A DNA stretch of 64,000 nucleotides from Leptospira perdikensis (lineage in GTDB: Bacteria; Spirochaetota; Leptospiria; Leptospirales; Leptospiraceae), in assembly GCF_004769575.1 (NCBI RefSeq), contig NZ_RQGA01000014.1:682001-746000 (forward strand), read 5' to 3'. The notes under the pieces were generated by a model, which saw only the letters and a list, made by a program, of their open reading frames with translations, was not told the origin of the DNA and did not search any database. The translations under genes and the position numbers were made by a program. This document shows, one piece after another, positions 17,381 to 26,211 of this stretch. Numbering within the stretch: the stretch's first letter is position 1; each line of letters begins with the position of its first letter.

Positions 17381-18927
17381 TCTGATTTTTTCCTTACGTC
17401 TTCCAATATACCAACCACAACTTTATCTTTAGAAAGATAGGTAGGAATGAGCAATTGAATGTCGTTTGATGAGGTCTTCATAATTGATGTGTATTGACGG
17501 AAAAGCCCCGCCCAATCTCCATATAACAACTGATAATAACTAAGTAAGTCGGCAATACTTCCATTTTCATCTAAGGTTTTGATAAAATCGGAAACCATTT
17601 GATTCTTTACTTTATCCAACTCTTCTTTTGGAATTCCGTTTTCTTTAATTTTTGTAAGTTCTTCCCATATGATTTTTTCGATCGCTTCTGGTTTGGCGTC
17701 CTCTTTCGGTTTGATAAAGAAAACGAAGTAGTTTTGGTAACGTTCCCCTGGATAACCGTTGGCCGCTCCCACACTGACTGCTAATTTTTCTTCTAAAACA
17801 AGGCGTTTGTACAACCTTGATCCTGTTCCAGAAGTAAGGATGGTCGACAATACATCAAAAGAAGAATTATCTTTATGTGGATACGGAGGTTTTAAAAAAC
17901 CCACCATCATCTGACTTCCGGAAGGGTGATACACTTTGAATCGTTTTTCACCCGGGAAAGACTTTTCTTCTACTTTATAAGTTGGTCTTGGTTTGCCTGG
18001 TTTTAAATCTGAAAAATATTTACGAATGATGGATTCCGTTTCTTCAAAATCAAATTGTCCCACAACCGAAATTACCATTCGATCTGGAGTGTAGTGTTTT
18101 TGGAAGAAAGTCTTTGTATCTTCTATTTTTAAAAAGGGAAGACCTGTGGAATAACCAATTACAGGTTTTCTATATGGATGACTTTCGAAAGCCAAAGAGA
18201 AAAATTTTTCCCGCAGAACACCTGCTCCACTATCATCAGTTCGCATTCTACGTTCTTCAATCACTACATCTCGTTCCGTATAATACTCTCGTAAAATAGG
18301 ATGTTTCAAACGATCGGACTCAATTTTTGCCCAAACTTCGATTCGGTTATTAGGCAGTTGGATTTGGTAGTTTGTGACATCTTGGGAAGTATAAGCATTG
18401 AACCCAACCTCGCCATTTTGTTCATAAATATATGAATCTTCATTTTTGACAATAAAGGCATCTTGGAGTTGAATCAGATTTTTTAAACGTCGGTTTAAAG
18501 TATCTGCCTCTTCTTGTAACGAAGGGGGAATGGTTTCTCCACGTGTGGTAAGATCTCGTATTTTTAATTTAAGATCATCAAGTTCAGTTCCCCAAACTTC
18601 GATTTGTTTTTGGTATTTTTCTTCTTTTTCAAAGTCGGTGGTTCCAACAGTCTTTGTTCCTTTGAAAAGCATATGCTCTAAAAGATGGGCGGTGCCTGCT
18701 TCTTCTGGAGTTTCGTCCACGGCTCCCACAAGAAATTTGATGTATAGAGCGACAGTCGGAGAAGTTCCCCGTTTCATCAGCACAACGGTAAGTCCATTGT
18801 CCAAACGAATGGTCTTTATCTTTTCACGAAACTGGGATTCAGAGGTTCCAAAAAATTGGTCCTGGGAGAAAAGAGGCAAAAATTGTAGTGAGAAACAAAG
18901 GAAAAAGATTCGTAATTTCGACATCAT
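17377..18927 (-). CDS. M16 family zinc peptidase, catalytic subunit
   Basis: A zinc metallopeptidase with the inverted motif HLLEH at 81-85 and the third ligand in ERDVVIEERRM (about 224). A signal peptide ends near residue 21. An insertion of about 60 charged, coiled-coil-like residues (about 100-165) separates the HxxEH helix from the NEDSYIYEQNG substrate loop, which puts the third ligand further away than in canonical M16B enzymes. Together with the following catalytically dead subunit it should form a clam-shell peptidase that degrades peptides in the periplasm. ATG at 18927 and 18924 are both possible starts. The divergent lipoprotein gene begins only about 21 bases away. Confidence 0.88.
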   Translation of the reverse strand: MMSKLRIFFLCFSLQFLPLFSQDQFFGTSESQFREKIKTIRLDNGLTVVLMKRGTSPTVALYIKFLVGAVDETPEEAGTAHLLEHMLFKGTKTVGTTDFEKEEKYQKQIEVWGTELDDLKLKIRDLTTRGETIPPSLQEEADTLNRRLKNLIQLQDAFIVKNEDSYIYEQNGEVGFNAYTSQDVTNYQIQLPNNRIEVWAKIESDRLKHPILREYYTERDVVIEERRMRTDDSGAGVLREKFFSLAFESHPYRKPVIGYSTGLPFLKIEDTKTFFQKHYTPDRMVISVVGQFDFEETESIIRKYFSDLKPGKPRPTYKVEEKSFPGEKRFKVYHPSGSQMMVGFLKPPYPHKDNSSFDVLSTILTSGTGSRLYKRLVLEEKLAVSVGAANGYPGERYQNYFVFFIKPKEDAKPEAIEKIIWEELTKIKENGIPKEELDKVKNQMVSDFIKTLDENGSIADLLSYYQLLYGDWAGLFRQYTSIMKTSSNDIQLLIPTYLSKDKVVVGILEDVRKKSE

Positions 18928-18948
18928 CTACTAGTCTTGAAGTTGGAA

Positions 18949-19644
18949 ATGGTTCGTAAACTTCTAATTTTAAGCCTCTTTTGTTCTTGCCGCCTCTTCA
19001 CAATTGCTGATCCCAATTATGTGGAACGAGCCCTTATGAATGAAACCGATGAAGGTTTTATCTCTCGAGAATTTTTCCAAATCAAAGTAGAAATCCCTGT
19101 AACTTATAAAGAACTTTCTGGTACAGAGCGAAGGGATGATTGTAAACGAAAAGCATTTGTAGAAAGGGAAAATTTAAGTTTACCCTTTCTCTTAAAAATA
19201 CAGAGACAAAAACATCAGTTCGGGGAAGGTTTCTCCGAATATTTCCAGTCCTTAGAAGGAAAGGATAGAAACACAAGACTACTTGCCAATTCCCCACAAA
19301 ACGCAGCAGGCACTGGATCTGGAATACAAACCAACCCCGCACAAAGTTCTACTACAACACAGTCACAAGGCAGTCAGCAGTCTTCCCAAGGCCAAACCAC
19401 TACAAATGCATCGCAAACTCAAACCAGCGGACAGAACCCGGGTGCGACACCGGGGAATCCCCAAGGCAATAAAGAGAACACAATTGAAATGATGCACAAC
19501 TTTGCTTGGTTTTTTGACGGTCTCAAGCTTTACAAAGAAGATTACACGGATAGAACAAAATGTGCTTTCCTATTCCGCAACATCCAACCTAAATTAATGG
19601 AACGTGTGGAGAAAACTCCCATTTCTGAACCTAGGAAATTGTAA
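18949..19644 (+). CDS. Lipoprotein of unknown function with a Gln/Ser/Thr-rich insert
   Basis: Starting at ATG 18949 (the earlier TTG is less likely) the N-terminus is a lipoprotein-type signal with Cys at residue 12 or 14 (LFCSC). The segment ETDEGFISREFFQIKV resembles AKEGFISESLFQVAV in the next gene, so the two are paralogues. Residues about 110-175 are a low-complexity Gln, Ser, Thr, Asn and Gly stretch that the neighbour lacks. The C-terminal part is hydrophilic with single cysteines. The family is not otherwise recognised; the location is probably outer membrane or periplasm. Confidence 0.7.
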   Translation: MVRKLLILSLFCSCRLFTIADPNYVERALMNETDEGFISREFFQIKVEIPVTYKELSGTERRDDCKRKAFVERENLSLPFLLKIQRQKHQFGEGFSEYFQSLEGKDRNTRLLANSPQNAAGTGSGIQTNPAQSSTTTQSQGSQQSSQGQTTTNASQTQTSGQNPGATPGNPQGNKENTIEMMHNFAWFFDGLKLYKEDYTDRTKCAFLFRNIQPKLMERVEKTPISEPRKL

Positions 19645-20076
19645 ATGAAACAAACGCTAACAAGGATGATCCTTTCTTTCGCTATAGTAACTCTCGTTTG
19701 GAATTGTAAGTCCAAAGAAACCAAAGAAGTTGTGACACAAGCCAAAGATACTGAAAACGAAGTGATTCTAGAATTTACGAAAGCTAAGGAAGGGTTTATT
19801 TCTGAATCTTTATTCCAGGTTGCCGTTTCAAGTGTTCTAGAAACGGAATCGGCACGGACCGAAGAAGCAAAAACCATCGCCGAACAAAAATCGCTGAACT
19901 TATTAAAAACATATACCATCCCGAATCTTTCTGATAAGGGCAGGAAAGAACTTCGTGAGATTTCAAAAGAAGGCAAAATAGTCGATAAAAACGTGTCCGT
20001 TGGTGGAAGGTATTTTTTCTTATATCAAATTCAAAAAGCCAACTTAAAACGCCTTGTGACCAAAGACCTAGAATGA
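19645..20076 (+). CDS. Lipoprotein, short paralogue of the preceding gene
   Basis: The signal peptide ends LVWNCKS with the lipid-attachment Cys at about residue 21. The EGFIS..LFQV block followed by a Glu/Lys-rich helix matches the upstream lipoprotein without its low-complexity insert. The ATG directly follows the upstream TAA (TAAATG), so the pair is co-translated. The function is unknown. Confidence 0.72.
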   Translation: MKQTLTRMILSFAIVTLVWNCKSKETKEVVTQAKDTENEVILEFTKAKEGFISESLFQVAVSSVLETESARTEEAKTIAEQKSLNLLKTYTIPNLSDKGRKELREISKEGKIVDKNVSVGGRYFFLYQIQKANLKRLVTKDLE

Positions 20077-20085
20077 TTAAGAATT

Positions 20086-20514
20086 TTAGATAGAAAAAGA
20101 TCTGTTAACCTTAGCAGGTATACAAATGTTTTTCACAAAGTTACAATAGAATAATTTTGCATCTAATTGTAATTTACCCTTACCTTCTACTTGGAAGGTT
20201 AAGGGTTTTAAGTATTCAAAGTATTCTGGTTTTTTAGGGTGAATTGGCCCTTTCAGTTTTAAATCTGCATTTGTGACTTTTAATCCATCAGCACCAGACA
20301 AAAAAATTCGATGTGGTGCTTCCATTTGAAATCCAAAGTCCTTTGGTAAAAACAATTCTAATTCATATTTACCAACTGCTTTTTGTTTGATGGAAATTTC
20401 AATGGGGTGTGATTCTAAGGGATCCGCATTCAATTGACTGATAGAATCATTACAACCTACAAATCCGAAAGAAATCAAAAAAGAGAATAAGGCAAAAAAC
20501 TGAATTTGTTTCAT
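20086..20514 (-). CDS. Lipoprotein with a DsbD-alpha-like domain
   Basis: The ATG at 20514 gives a lipoprotein signal (FGFVGC, Cys near residue 20); the longer frame would overlap the methyltransferase gene. The mature ~120 residues look like the immunoglobulin-type N-terminal domain of DsbD: a YELELFLPKDF strand, an EAPHRIFLS segment, and FYCNFVKNICIP with two cysteines seven residues apart, as in the redox-active pair of that domain. This suggests a thiol-disulfide exchange partner at the envelope. The thioredoxin and membrane parts of DsbD are absent, so the assignment is tentative. Confidence 0.65.
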   Translation of the reverse strand: MKQIQFFALFSFLISFGFVGCNDSISQLNADPLESHPIEISIKQKAVGKYELELFLPKDFGFQMEAPHRIFLSGADGLKVTNADLKLKGPIHPKKPEYFEYLKPLTFQVEGKGKLQLDAKLFYCNFVKNICIPAKVNRSFSI

Positions 20515-20527
20515 ACAATGATTAGAC

Positions 20528-21685
20528 TTACAAAACTTTTCGTAAAACCACACAACGGTTGGAATTTGTGCCTTTTTCGTTATTGGAAACTTGCCAACAA
20601 TTGGAAAGTTTTGTAAAATTTTGCGTATGGACATAGGTTTTGTTCCAAACAAGACCGGTCCCTTCAGCCATTCTTACCACATCTTCATCCAAATACAGAA
20701 TGGAATTCCCTTTTTTGACTTCCCCTACTTCCATTACCATGTAAGCGCCTTTTTTAAGAACCCTTGCCGATTCCTTTAAGGTGGAACGAATGAATTCATT
20801 CCAATCACTGATATTACTAAAAATACTCAGTTTTCGATCTTTCGATTTTTTAATGTCCAAAAACCAGTGACGCAACCAATTATCGCCCTCATAGTCCACC
20901 TTATCGAGGAAAGGTGGGGAAGTCACAATCAAATCGACTGATTCAGAATCTAAATTCGGAACAGAATTTGCCGAACTTAGTGAATACAAATTGTTTTTAG
21001 AGAATTCATGGTAGAACGGTGGAATGGGAAGTGCCAAATCTCTTTTCATCTTTTGAAAAATTCTGGGTTTGATCGGCCGATATTCTGGAGTTTGTCCCCG
21101 TTTGATATTGTTCTTTGCTTGGGCTTCCGAAGGAATAGAAACTTGCGGAAACGTATAAACAGAAAAAAATCCAGTGCTATGACCATGTAACCGTGACAAG
21201 GCGATAAGAGAAATAAATTTCATTTCGACAGAAAGATCCTCTGCCATGTATTTCTTTAGATTTTTGATTTCCTTTAAAGTTTTCGGGTGAAAAAAAGGAA
21301 GAAGGTTCACGTCAAAGGGATCATCCTCCACCTCTCTTTCTAAATCCAAAGAATTTAACTTTTTCTCTAAATCTTCGAGTTTAGGAACATATTGTCTCGC
21401 ACTCGCAAGAAAAATAGACAAAGGATGGATGTCATTATGAACTGCCACATGCCCTTCAATATTGGCCTGAATGGCTGTTGTTCCCCTTCCACCAAACGGA
21501 TCATAAACGACCAGATTCTTCTTTTTTAGGAATTCCTTCATAAAGAAAGATGGAAGTTCCGGTTTGAATGATGCTCTATAACTTACTGTATGATGAATTG
21601 GATGTCCTTGACGTTGTTTTGCTGTCCAAAACTCACCAAATACGATCTTATCGGAATCCTTTAATAGTCTGCCTGCTCCTGCCAT
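20528..21685 (-). CDS. Orphan SAM-dependent DNA methyltransferase-like protein
   Basis: The SAM motif DPFGGRGTT is at about 62-70 and the catalytic TSPPF, followed by a Tyr/Trp-rich block, at about 255-259, with about 185 residues between them. TSPP(F/Y) is typical of amino-methyltransferases acting on cytosine N4 or adenine N6 in DNA; an RNA substrate is not excluded. The segment between the motifs could hold target recognition. No restriction endonuclease gene is adjacent. The start is ATG 21685 (MAGAGRLL) or the TTG at 21694; AGGAGG lies just upstream and fits neither spacing perfectly. Confidence 0.75.
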   Translation of the reverse strand: MAGAGRLLKDSDKIVFGEFWTAKQRQGHPIHHTVSYRASFKPELPSFFMKEFLKKKNLVVYDPFGGRGTTAIQANIEGHVAVHNDIHPLSIFLASARQYVPKLEDLEKKLNSLDLEREVEDDPFDVNLLPFFHPKTLKEIKNLKKYMAEDLSVEMKFISLIALSRLHGHSTGFFSVYTFPQVSIPSEAQAKNNIKRGQTPEYRPIKPRIFQKMKRDLALPIPPFYHEFSKNNLYSLSSANSVPNLDSESVDLIVTSPPFLDKVDYEGDNWLRHWFLDIKKSKDRKLSIFSNISDWNEFIRSTLKESARVLKKGAYMVMEVGEVKKGNSILYLDEDVVRMAEGTGLVWNKTYVHTQNFTKLSNCWQVSNNEKGTNSNRCVVLRKVL

Positions 21686-21754
21686 CCTTTGCAAAAGCCT
21701 CCTCTCTCTTTATAGAAAGATCGGAGGAAAGGCGATTCTTAAGTTGGATTTTTA

Positions 21755-22717
21755 TTAAAACCTATGGGACATAGTCTTTACATTAGGGAAGAAGGAAAGG
21801 ATCTCAGTCTGCGGATTCGATTGGACTCTTATTTCCCTCTGGACTCTTTCGTCCACATAACTTATGCTATGTGCGTGAAGAAGTTGACGTTCGAATCCGA
21901 GTTCTACAAGTAAAGCAGGAGTAAGGCCTGACTGAACAAAATCCAAAAACATAGTTTCTCTTGGACCGTACAATTTATCACCAAGGATGGGAAAACCTAA
22001 ATAGAGTAAACTTGCCCGAATTTGATGGATCCTTCCTGTCAATGGCCGAATAAGCACCAAACTAATATTTTGTGACTCATTATAATCAATGGGTATAAAA
22101 TGGGTAGATACTGATTTGGAATCAAGAAACTCGAGCGGAGAAAACTTCATTTTCTTTCGAATGGCGGAATCCAAATCCCGACCGATAAACCCTTCCAAAG
22201 AAACTTCCGCTTCCATCCTCCCCCGAACCACTGCCAAATATTCTTTTTTCACAACTCTCGATTCAAATTTTTTTTGTAACCAAGTACGACTATCTTCCGT
22301 TTTTGCAAAGATCACAATCCCTGAAGTTTCTCGGTCAAGTCTGTGTACGGGAATCACTGTGGGATAAACCATCTCCAATAGATTCAGTAAGGTCTGAGTT
22401 CGGTACCTCCCTGCCGGGTGCATGGGTAAGTTACCAGGTTTATCAATAAAAAGAAACTCACTTGTTTCCTTTAAGATTGTATAATTCGTATCCACATCCG
22501 GTTCCTTGATCCGGCCAGGAATGGGTTCATAGGTTAAGGTATCTCCCTCCCGAAGAACTAAATGGGGAGTTGCCACTTCGCCCTGGACTTTAACACGGTT
22601 CTCTCCGAGTAAAAATGCCCACTCTTCAGGATCATGGTAGGGAAATTTAGTGGTAAGGAATTCAAAGACCGTCCTACCCGCATAAGGGTATCGAATCAAT
22701 GATTGATAAGAAGTCAT
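21755..22717 (-). CDS. RluA-family pseudouridine synthase
   Basis: It isomerises uridine to pseudouridine in rRNA or tRNA. The catalytic Asp lies in HRLDRETSG, the RluA motif II. Upstream, LFIDKPGNLPMHP is motif I; downstream, RPLTGRIHQIRASL is motif III. An N-terminal S4-like RNA-binding segment precedes the catalytic domain, as in RluC and RluD. The exact target is not determined. The ATG is three bases after the stop of the PilZ-type gene. Confidence 0.9.
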   Translation of the reverse strand: MTSYQSLIRYPYAGRTVFEFLTTKFPYHDPEEWAFLLGENRVKVQGEVATPHLVLREGDTLTYEPIPGRIKEPDVDTNYTILKETSEFLFIDKPGNLPMHPAGRYRTQTLLNLLEMVYPTVIPVHRLDRETSGIVIFAKTEDSRTWLQKKFESRVVKKEYLAVVRGRMEAEVSLEGFIGRDLDSAIRKKMKFSPLEFLDSKSVSTHFIPIDYNESQNISLVLIRPLTGRIHQIRASLLYLGFPILGDKLYGPRETMFLDFVQSGLTPALLVELGFERQLLHAHSISYVDERVQREIRVQSNPQTEILSFFPNVKTMSHRF

Positions 22718-22720
22718 TAC

Positions 22721-23956
22721 TTAAGGTTCAGGGAGAGGTTCCTCTGAAGGAAAATCTGACTCTGGCTCCATTGTTTGAGCAAAAGGATCACCAGGTTCAT
22801 CCACAGCGCCTACAACAGTCGATTCCTCGGACGGTTCGGAAGTGGCTTCTAGATCTCCATTTTCATTTGTCCCTGTCAACGGCTGTTCTTCAGACGTTTC
22901 TTCTTCTTTTCCTGTATTCAAGAAACCTTCTAATACTTCTACGTCTTTCTCTGTTAGGTTGTAGAACTGACATCCAACCCGGAAGTTTGTTTCTTGGTTT
23001 CGGATGTTTTTGATAATTCCGCGAATGGTGACACGTTTTCCCTCTTCTAAATTTAAATCAAAAAGGATAGTTCCATTCAAAGTGACTGACCTAGAAAAAG
23101 AACGGGAAGGTGCATGGATAAAACTAATCCCCCCCATACTTAAGTCCATTACCTGACAGACATCTCTTGATTCTTGGAAAACACCCGTGCTAATGATGTC
23201 ACGGCTGACCGCATTCGAAAAGGTTTGGATTTGTTTATAAATTTCAAAGTCGAGGGGTTTTTCAGATAAAACTTGGACATAACCAAGGTGAACATAACCT
23301 TTATATTTGATCGGAACACAAATTTCAGAAGTATAGGTATCAGGAATTTTAGAATTATCGAAAATTCTTAAGTATTCATCAAATGGAAAAAAAGCAGGTG
23401 ATGCAGTCGACTTCTCCTTACGATCAATGATAAAAATATCTTTATCGTAGTGGTGCATTAGACGAAGGCGATTGTCCATACGTCCAGCAAAGAAGATGGA
23501 AGATTGAGGAAATGCCTTTGCTAGTTTGGTTCTATAGGCAAGAAGGATGGCATCTACTTTTTTATCATCAAATCCGATTGCTTTCGATACGTCGTTTACG
23601 TTGATGATATTGGTAACAACAAGTCCTGTTTGGATTTGACTGGCTTCCACCCGAGCCCCTTGTCTTGTCGCCGCTGCGATTTGGATTTTGACAGGAGTTA
23701 ATATTTCGATACCGTTTCCATCCCCACCCGCTACAATGAAATGAGCAAAAAACTTACTACCATTGTGGACAACAGTGAGAACACGATCCCGATTGGGAAA
23801 CTTTAGGTTAGTATTGATGATAAGGGCTTTATTTTTTAAGGCAATGATTTTTACGGGATATTCTTTTTCTGCATTGATAATGTATGCAGGAAGTTTACCG
23901 AAAAGTGCGGTAATTACTTTCAGAATACCATCGGGGTCTTTGATTTCCTTTTCCAT
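22721..23956 (-). CDS. PilZ-domain-containing protein
   Basis: The C-terminal region (about 275-365) looks like a PilZ c-di-GMP-binding domain: an upstream Arg, then DLSMGGISF (the DxSxxG signature), and the closing strand FRVGCQFYNL. The N-terminal ~260 residues are a separate alpha/beta region I do not recognise; it may be a Leptospira-specific domain. The last 50 residues are acidic and Pro-rich. The ATG at 23956 is preferred over an earlier TTG. It starts two bases after the stop of the ATP-grasp/FMN fusion gene. A GGDEF protein is encoded upstream in the same run, so c-di-GMP sensing fits the context. Confidence 0.72.
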   Translation of the reverse strand: MEKEIKDPDGILKVITALFGKLPAYIINAEKEYPVKIIALKNKALIINTNLKFPNRDRVLTVVHNGSKFFAHFIVAGGDGNGIEILTPVKIQIAAATRQGARVEASQIQTGLVVTNIINVNDVSKAIGFDDKKVDAILLAYRTKLAKAFPQSSIFFAGRMDNRLRLMHHYDKDIFIIDRKEKSTASPAFFPFDEYLRIFDNSKIPDTYTSEICVPIKYKGYVHLGYVQVLSEKPLDFEIYKQIQTFSNAVSRDIISTGVFQESRDVCQVMDLSMGGISFIHAPSRSFSRSVTLNGTILFDLNLEEGKRVTIRGIIKNIRNQETNFRVGCQFYNLTEKDVEVLEGFLNTGKEEETSEEQPLTGTNENGDLEATSEPSEESTVVGAVDEPGDPFAQTMEPESDFPSEEPLPEP

Positions 23957-23958
23957 AC

Positions 23959-26211
23959 TCAACCGTGAAGTTTATGAAGCAACATAGTTCGCTTGATGTC
24001 CACTAAAGTTTTAGCTCCGGTAACACTCATTGATTGTTTTAGTTCTTCCGAATATTTTTGTAAAAGAAAACGAATTCCAGCATCTTCACCACCAACAAGT
24101 GAAATGGCTACAGGTCGTCCGATGAGAACTGCATCGGCACCAAGGGCCAACATTTTAAAAACATCCATTCCCGAACGAATTCCACCATCCACAAGGATTG
24201 GGATTTTCCCCTTTACCACCTCGGCAATTTTAGGAAGGATACGAGCCGTTCCCGGCATTCCATCCAAAACCCGTCCTCCATGATTTGAAACAACAATTGC
24301 GGAAAACCCACCTTCTACGGCCAATTTAGCATCTTCCGGATTCATAATCCCTTTGAGAATAAAAGGTAATTTGGTTTTTTCTTTTAATCTAACCAAATGA
24401 TCCAATGGCCTTGTGATACTGGATAAATTCTTTTGGACCATGGTTTTGAAATTTACAGCATCAATGTCCATTCCAAGAGCGAACACTCCGTCCGCTTCAG
24501 CTTGTTTAAATCGATCCACTAACATGGATTCATCTGCCCTTGGTTTACAGATGAGAATTCCTTTTCCACCAGATTTCTTCAATGCTTCTAACATAATTTT
24601 ATATTTTTCAGGAGAAGCACCATCTCCAAGCCATGCTAAACTTCCATTTTGAACAAAAGATCGAACCACAAGATTAGCATAATCAGCATCGGTCATCACA
24701 AAGTTCATGTTAGTACCTACACCTGTCATAGGAGCAGCCATAATGGGAGTTTTTAAATCATAACCTAAAAACTTAGTTTGGATCTCAGGTAGAATATGGT
24801 CTCTGATATAACCAGGTAGGATTGAATATTCTGATAAAGCCAGGCTATTGTCATGGAAAGTTTCCATACGACCCACCCCACCCATTCCAGGAATCCCTGA
24901 GGCACAATTACTACCGTCACATTGTTTACAAACCCAACAAATATCTTTACCAAATCGAATCCGTGCTTGATCACCAATTTCTTTTTCGGTGATGGAAAAC
25001 TGTTCATCCACTTCGAAACGAATTGTTTTTTTTACTTTTTCAAAAACTAGTTCTGCATCTTTTAATGTGTCAGCAACGATGATCACATGACCCGACTTAT
25101 CGATATTGTTTGTTGGATCTTTAATGATATCTCCAGGTTTGGATTGAATAAAAACCTCAGAAACACCATCAATTTTTTTGGTTTCTTCCACTCCACCAAT
25201 GGTAACGAGTTTTCCTGCTTGAGATAATAACGAACGTTCGATGGATACGCGAGTAATTACTGGATCTAGATTGTCGGGAGTTTCTCCCAGGGAAATCAAA
25301 AGCGCGGCACGGTTTAAGTTCACACCAGTAGACAAGGGATAGGTAAACGCAGACATAAATCCGCCAGAAAGCCTGGCAGCAATTTCACCAATTTTTACGC
25401 CGTCTTTTGTGACTTTAATATCACCTTTTCCTGCACCGAGATGAATCCCTAGAGCTCGCATTCCGCCTGCCATCACTCTTTCCACTTCATCCAATACTTC
25501 TTTCGACATCGCAGAAGGCATGTTATGCCCAACTTCTATAAAATAAGGTTCACGTTCGATGATTCTATCGGCAATACCTGTCATTCGAATTTGACCTTGG
25601 AAAGCCAAAGCATCCACGGAAAGTTCAGGACCTTCCATATATTCTTCCAAAATCAACTCTCCCGTAGGACAAAACCTTTTGGCATGACGAAAAGCGTTGG
25701 TGAGATCATCTTTATTATTTACTTTGATGACTCCCCGAGCTCCCATATTGTCAGCAGGTTTCATCACAAGAGGAAAAGTCAAAGAATCAAGTGCATCTTT
25801 TGCATCTTGCAATGACCAAACAGGAGCAAAACTAGGAATAGGCATTCCAAATTCTTTCAACCTTTGCCGCATCTTTACTTTGTTAGATGCAGCTTCTGCA
25901 TCTACAAAACGTATACCAGGAAGTTGTAACGCAGAGGCAACAGCAGCCACCGTCATACTAGCATCAGTTCCAGCGGTGATCACACCATGGATTGGCGAGT
26001 TTTGCACAAATTTTTTAGACTCTCGAACCATCCCTTCTACGTCCTTTGTGGACATAAGAATGGCTTCATCGGCTATTTGAAATCCGATAGAGGTGGGGTT
26101 CATATCAGCTACCACTGTATGCAGTCGCATCGTTTTTGCAGTTTGGATGATGGGAACTTGTAACAATCCTCCCCCAATGATGAGGATTGTTTTGCCTTCT
26201 ACAGATTTCAA
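23959..26211 (-). CDS. Fusion of an ATP-grasp enzyme with an FMN-dependent alpha-hydroxy-acid dehydrogenase-type domain
   Basis: Residues 1-400 form an ATP-grasp ligase-like unit: an N-terminal nucleotide-fold (ILIIGGGLLQVP), LVMKPADNMGARG, ELILEEYMEGPELSVD and EIAARLSGGFMSAF. Residues about 425-436 hold C425, C428, C431 and C436, followed by PGMGGVG, as in a subgroup of Firmicutes alpha-hydroxy-acid oxidising proteins. Residues about 480-735 are the FMN TIM barrel, with Lys620 in ILKGIMNPEDA, catalytic His644 in VVSNHGGRVLDG, and the phosphate-binding VDGGIRSGMDV and GADAVLIGRP. Both halves look intact. The start is TTG overlapping the mnmA stop (TTGA). The substrate is unknown. Confidence 0.85.
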   Translation of the reverse strand: MKSVEGKTILIIGGGLLQVPIIQTAKTMRLHTVVADMNPTSIGFQIADEAILMSTKDVEGMVRESKKFVQNSPIHGVITAGTDASMTVAAVASALQLPGIRFVDAEAASNKVKMRQRLKEFGMPIPSFAPVWSLQDAKDALDSLTFPLVMKPADNMGARGVIKVNNKDDLTNAFRHAKRFCPTGELILEEYMEGPELSVDALAFQGQIRMTGIADRIIEREPYFIEVGHNMPSAMSKEVLDEVERVMAGGMRALGIHLGAGKGDIKVTKDGVKIGEIAARLSGGFMSAFTYPLSTGVNLNRAALLISLGETPDNLDPVITRVSIERSLLSQAGKLVTIGGVEETKKIDGVSEVFIQSKPGDIIKDPTNNIDKSGHVIIVADTLKDAELVFEKVKKTIRFEVDEQFSITEKEIGDQARIRFGKDICWVCKQCDGSNCASGIPGMGGVGRMETFHDNSLALSEYSILPGYIRDHILPEIQTKFLGYDLKTPIMAAPMTGVGTNMNFVMTDADYANLVVRSFVQNGSLAWLGDGASPEKYKIMLEALKKSGGKGILICKPRADESMLVDRFKQAEADGVFALGMDIDAVNFKTMVQKNLSSITRPLDHLVRLKEKTKLPFILKGIMNPEDAKLAVEGGFSAIVVSNHGGRVLDGMPGTARILPKIAEVVKGKIPILVDGGIRSGMDVFKMLALGADAVLIGRPVAISLVGGEDAGIRFLLQKYSEELKQSMSVTGAKTLVDIKRTMLLHKLHG

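Noticed and set aside
20515..20652. N-terminal extension of the DsbD-alpha-like lipoprotein
   Set aside because: It overlaps the methyltransferase gene and would place the lipobox in the middle of the protein.
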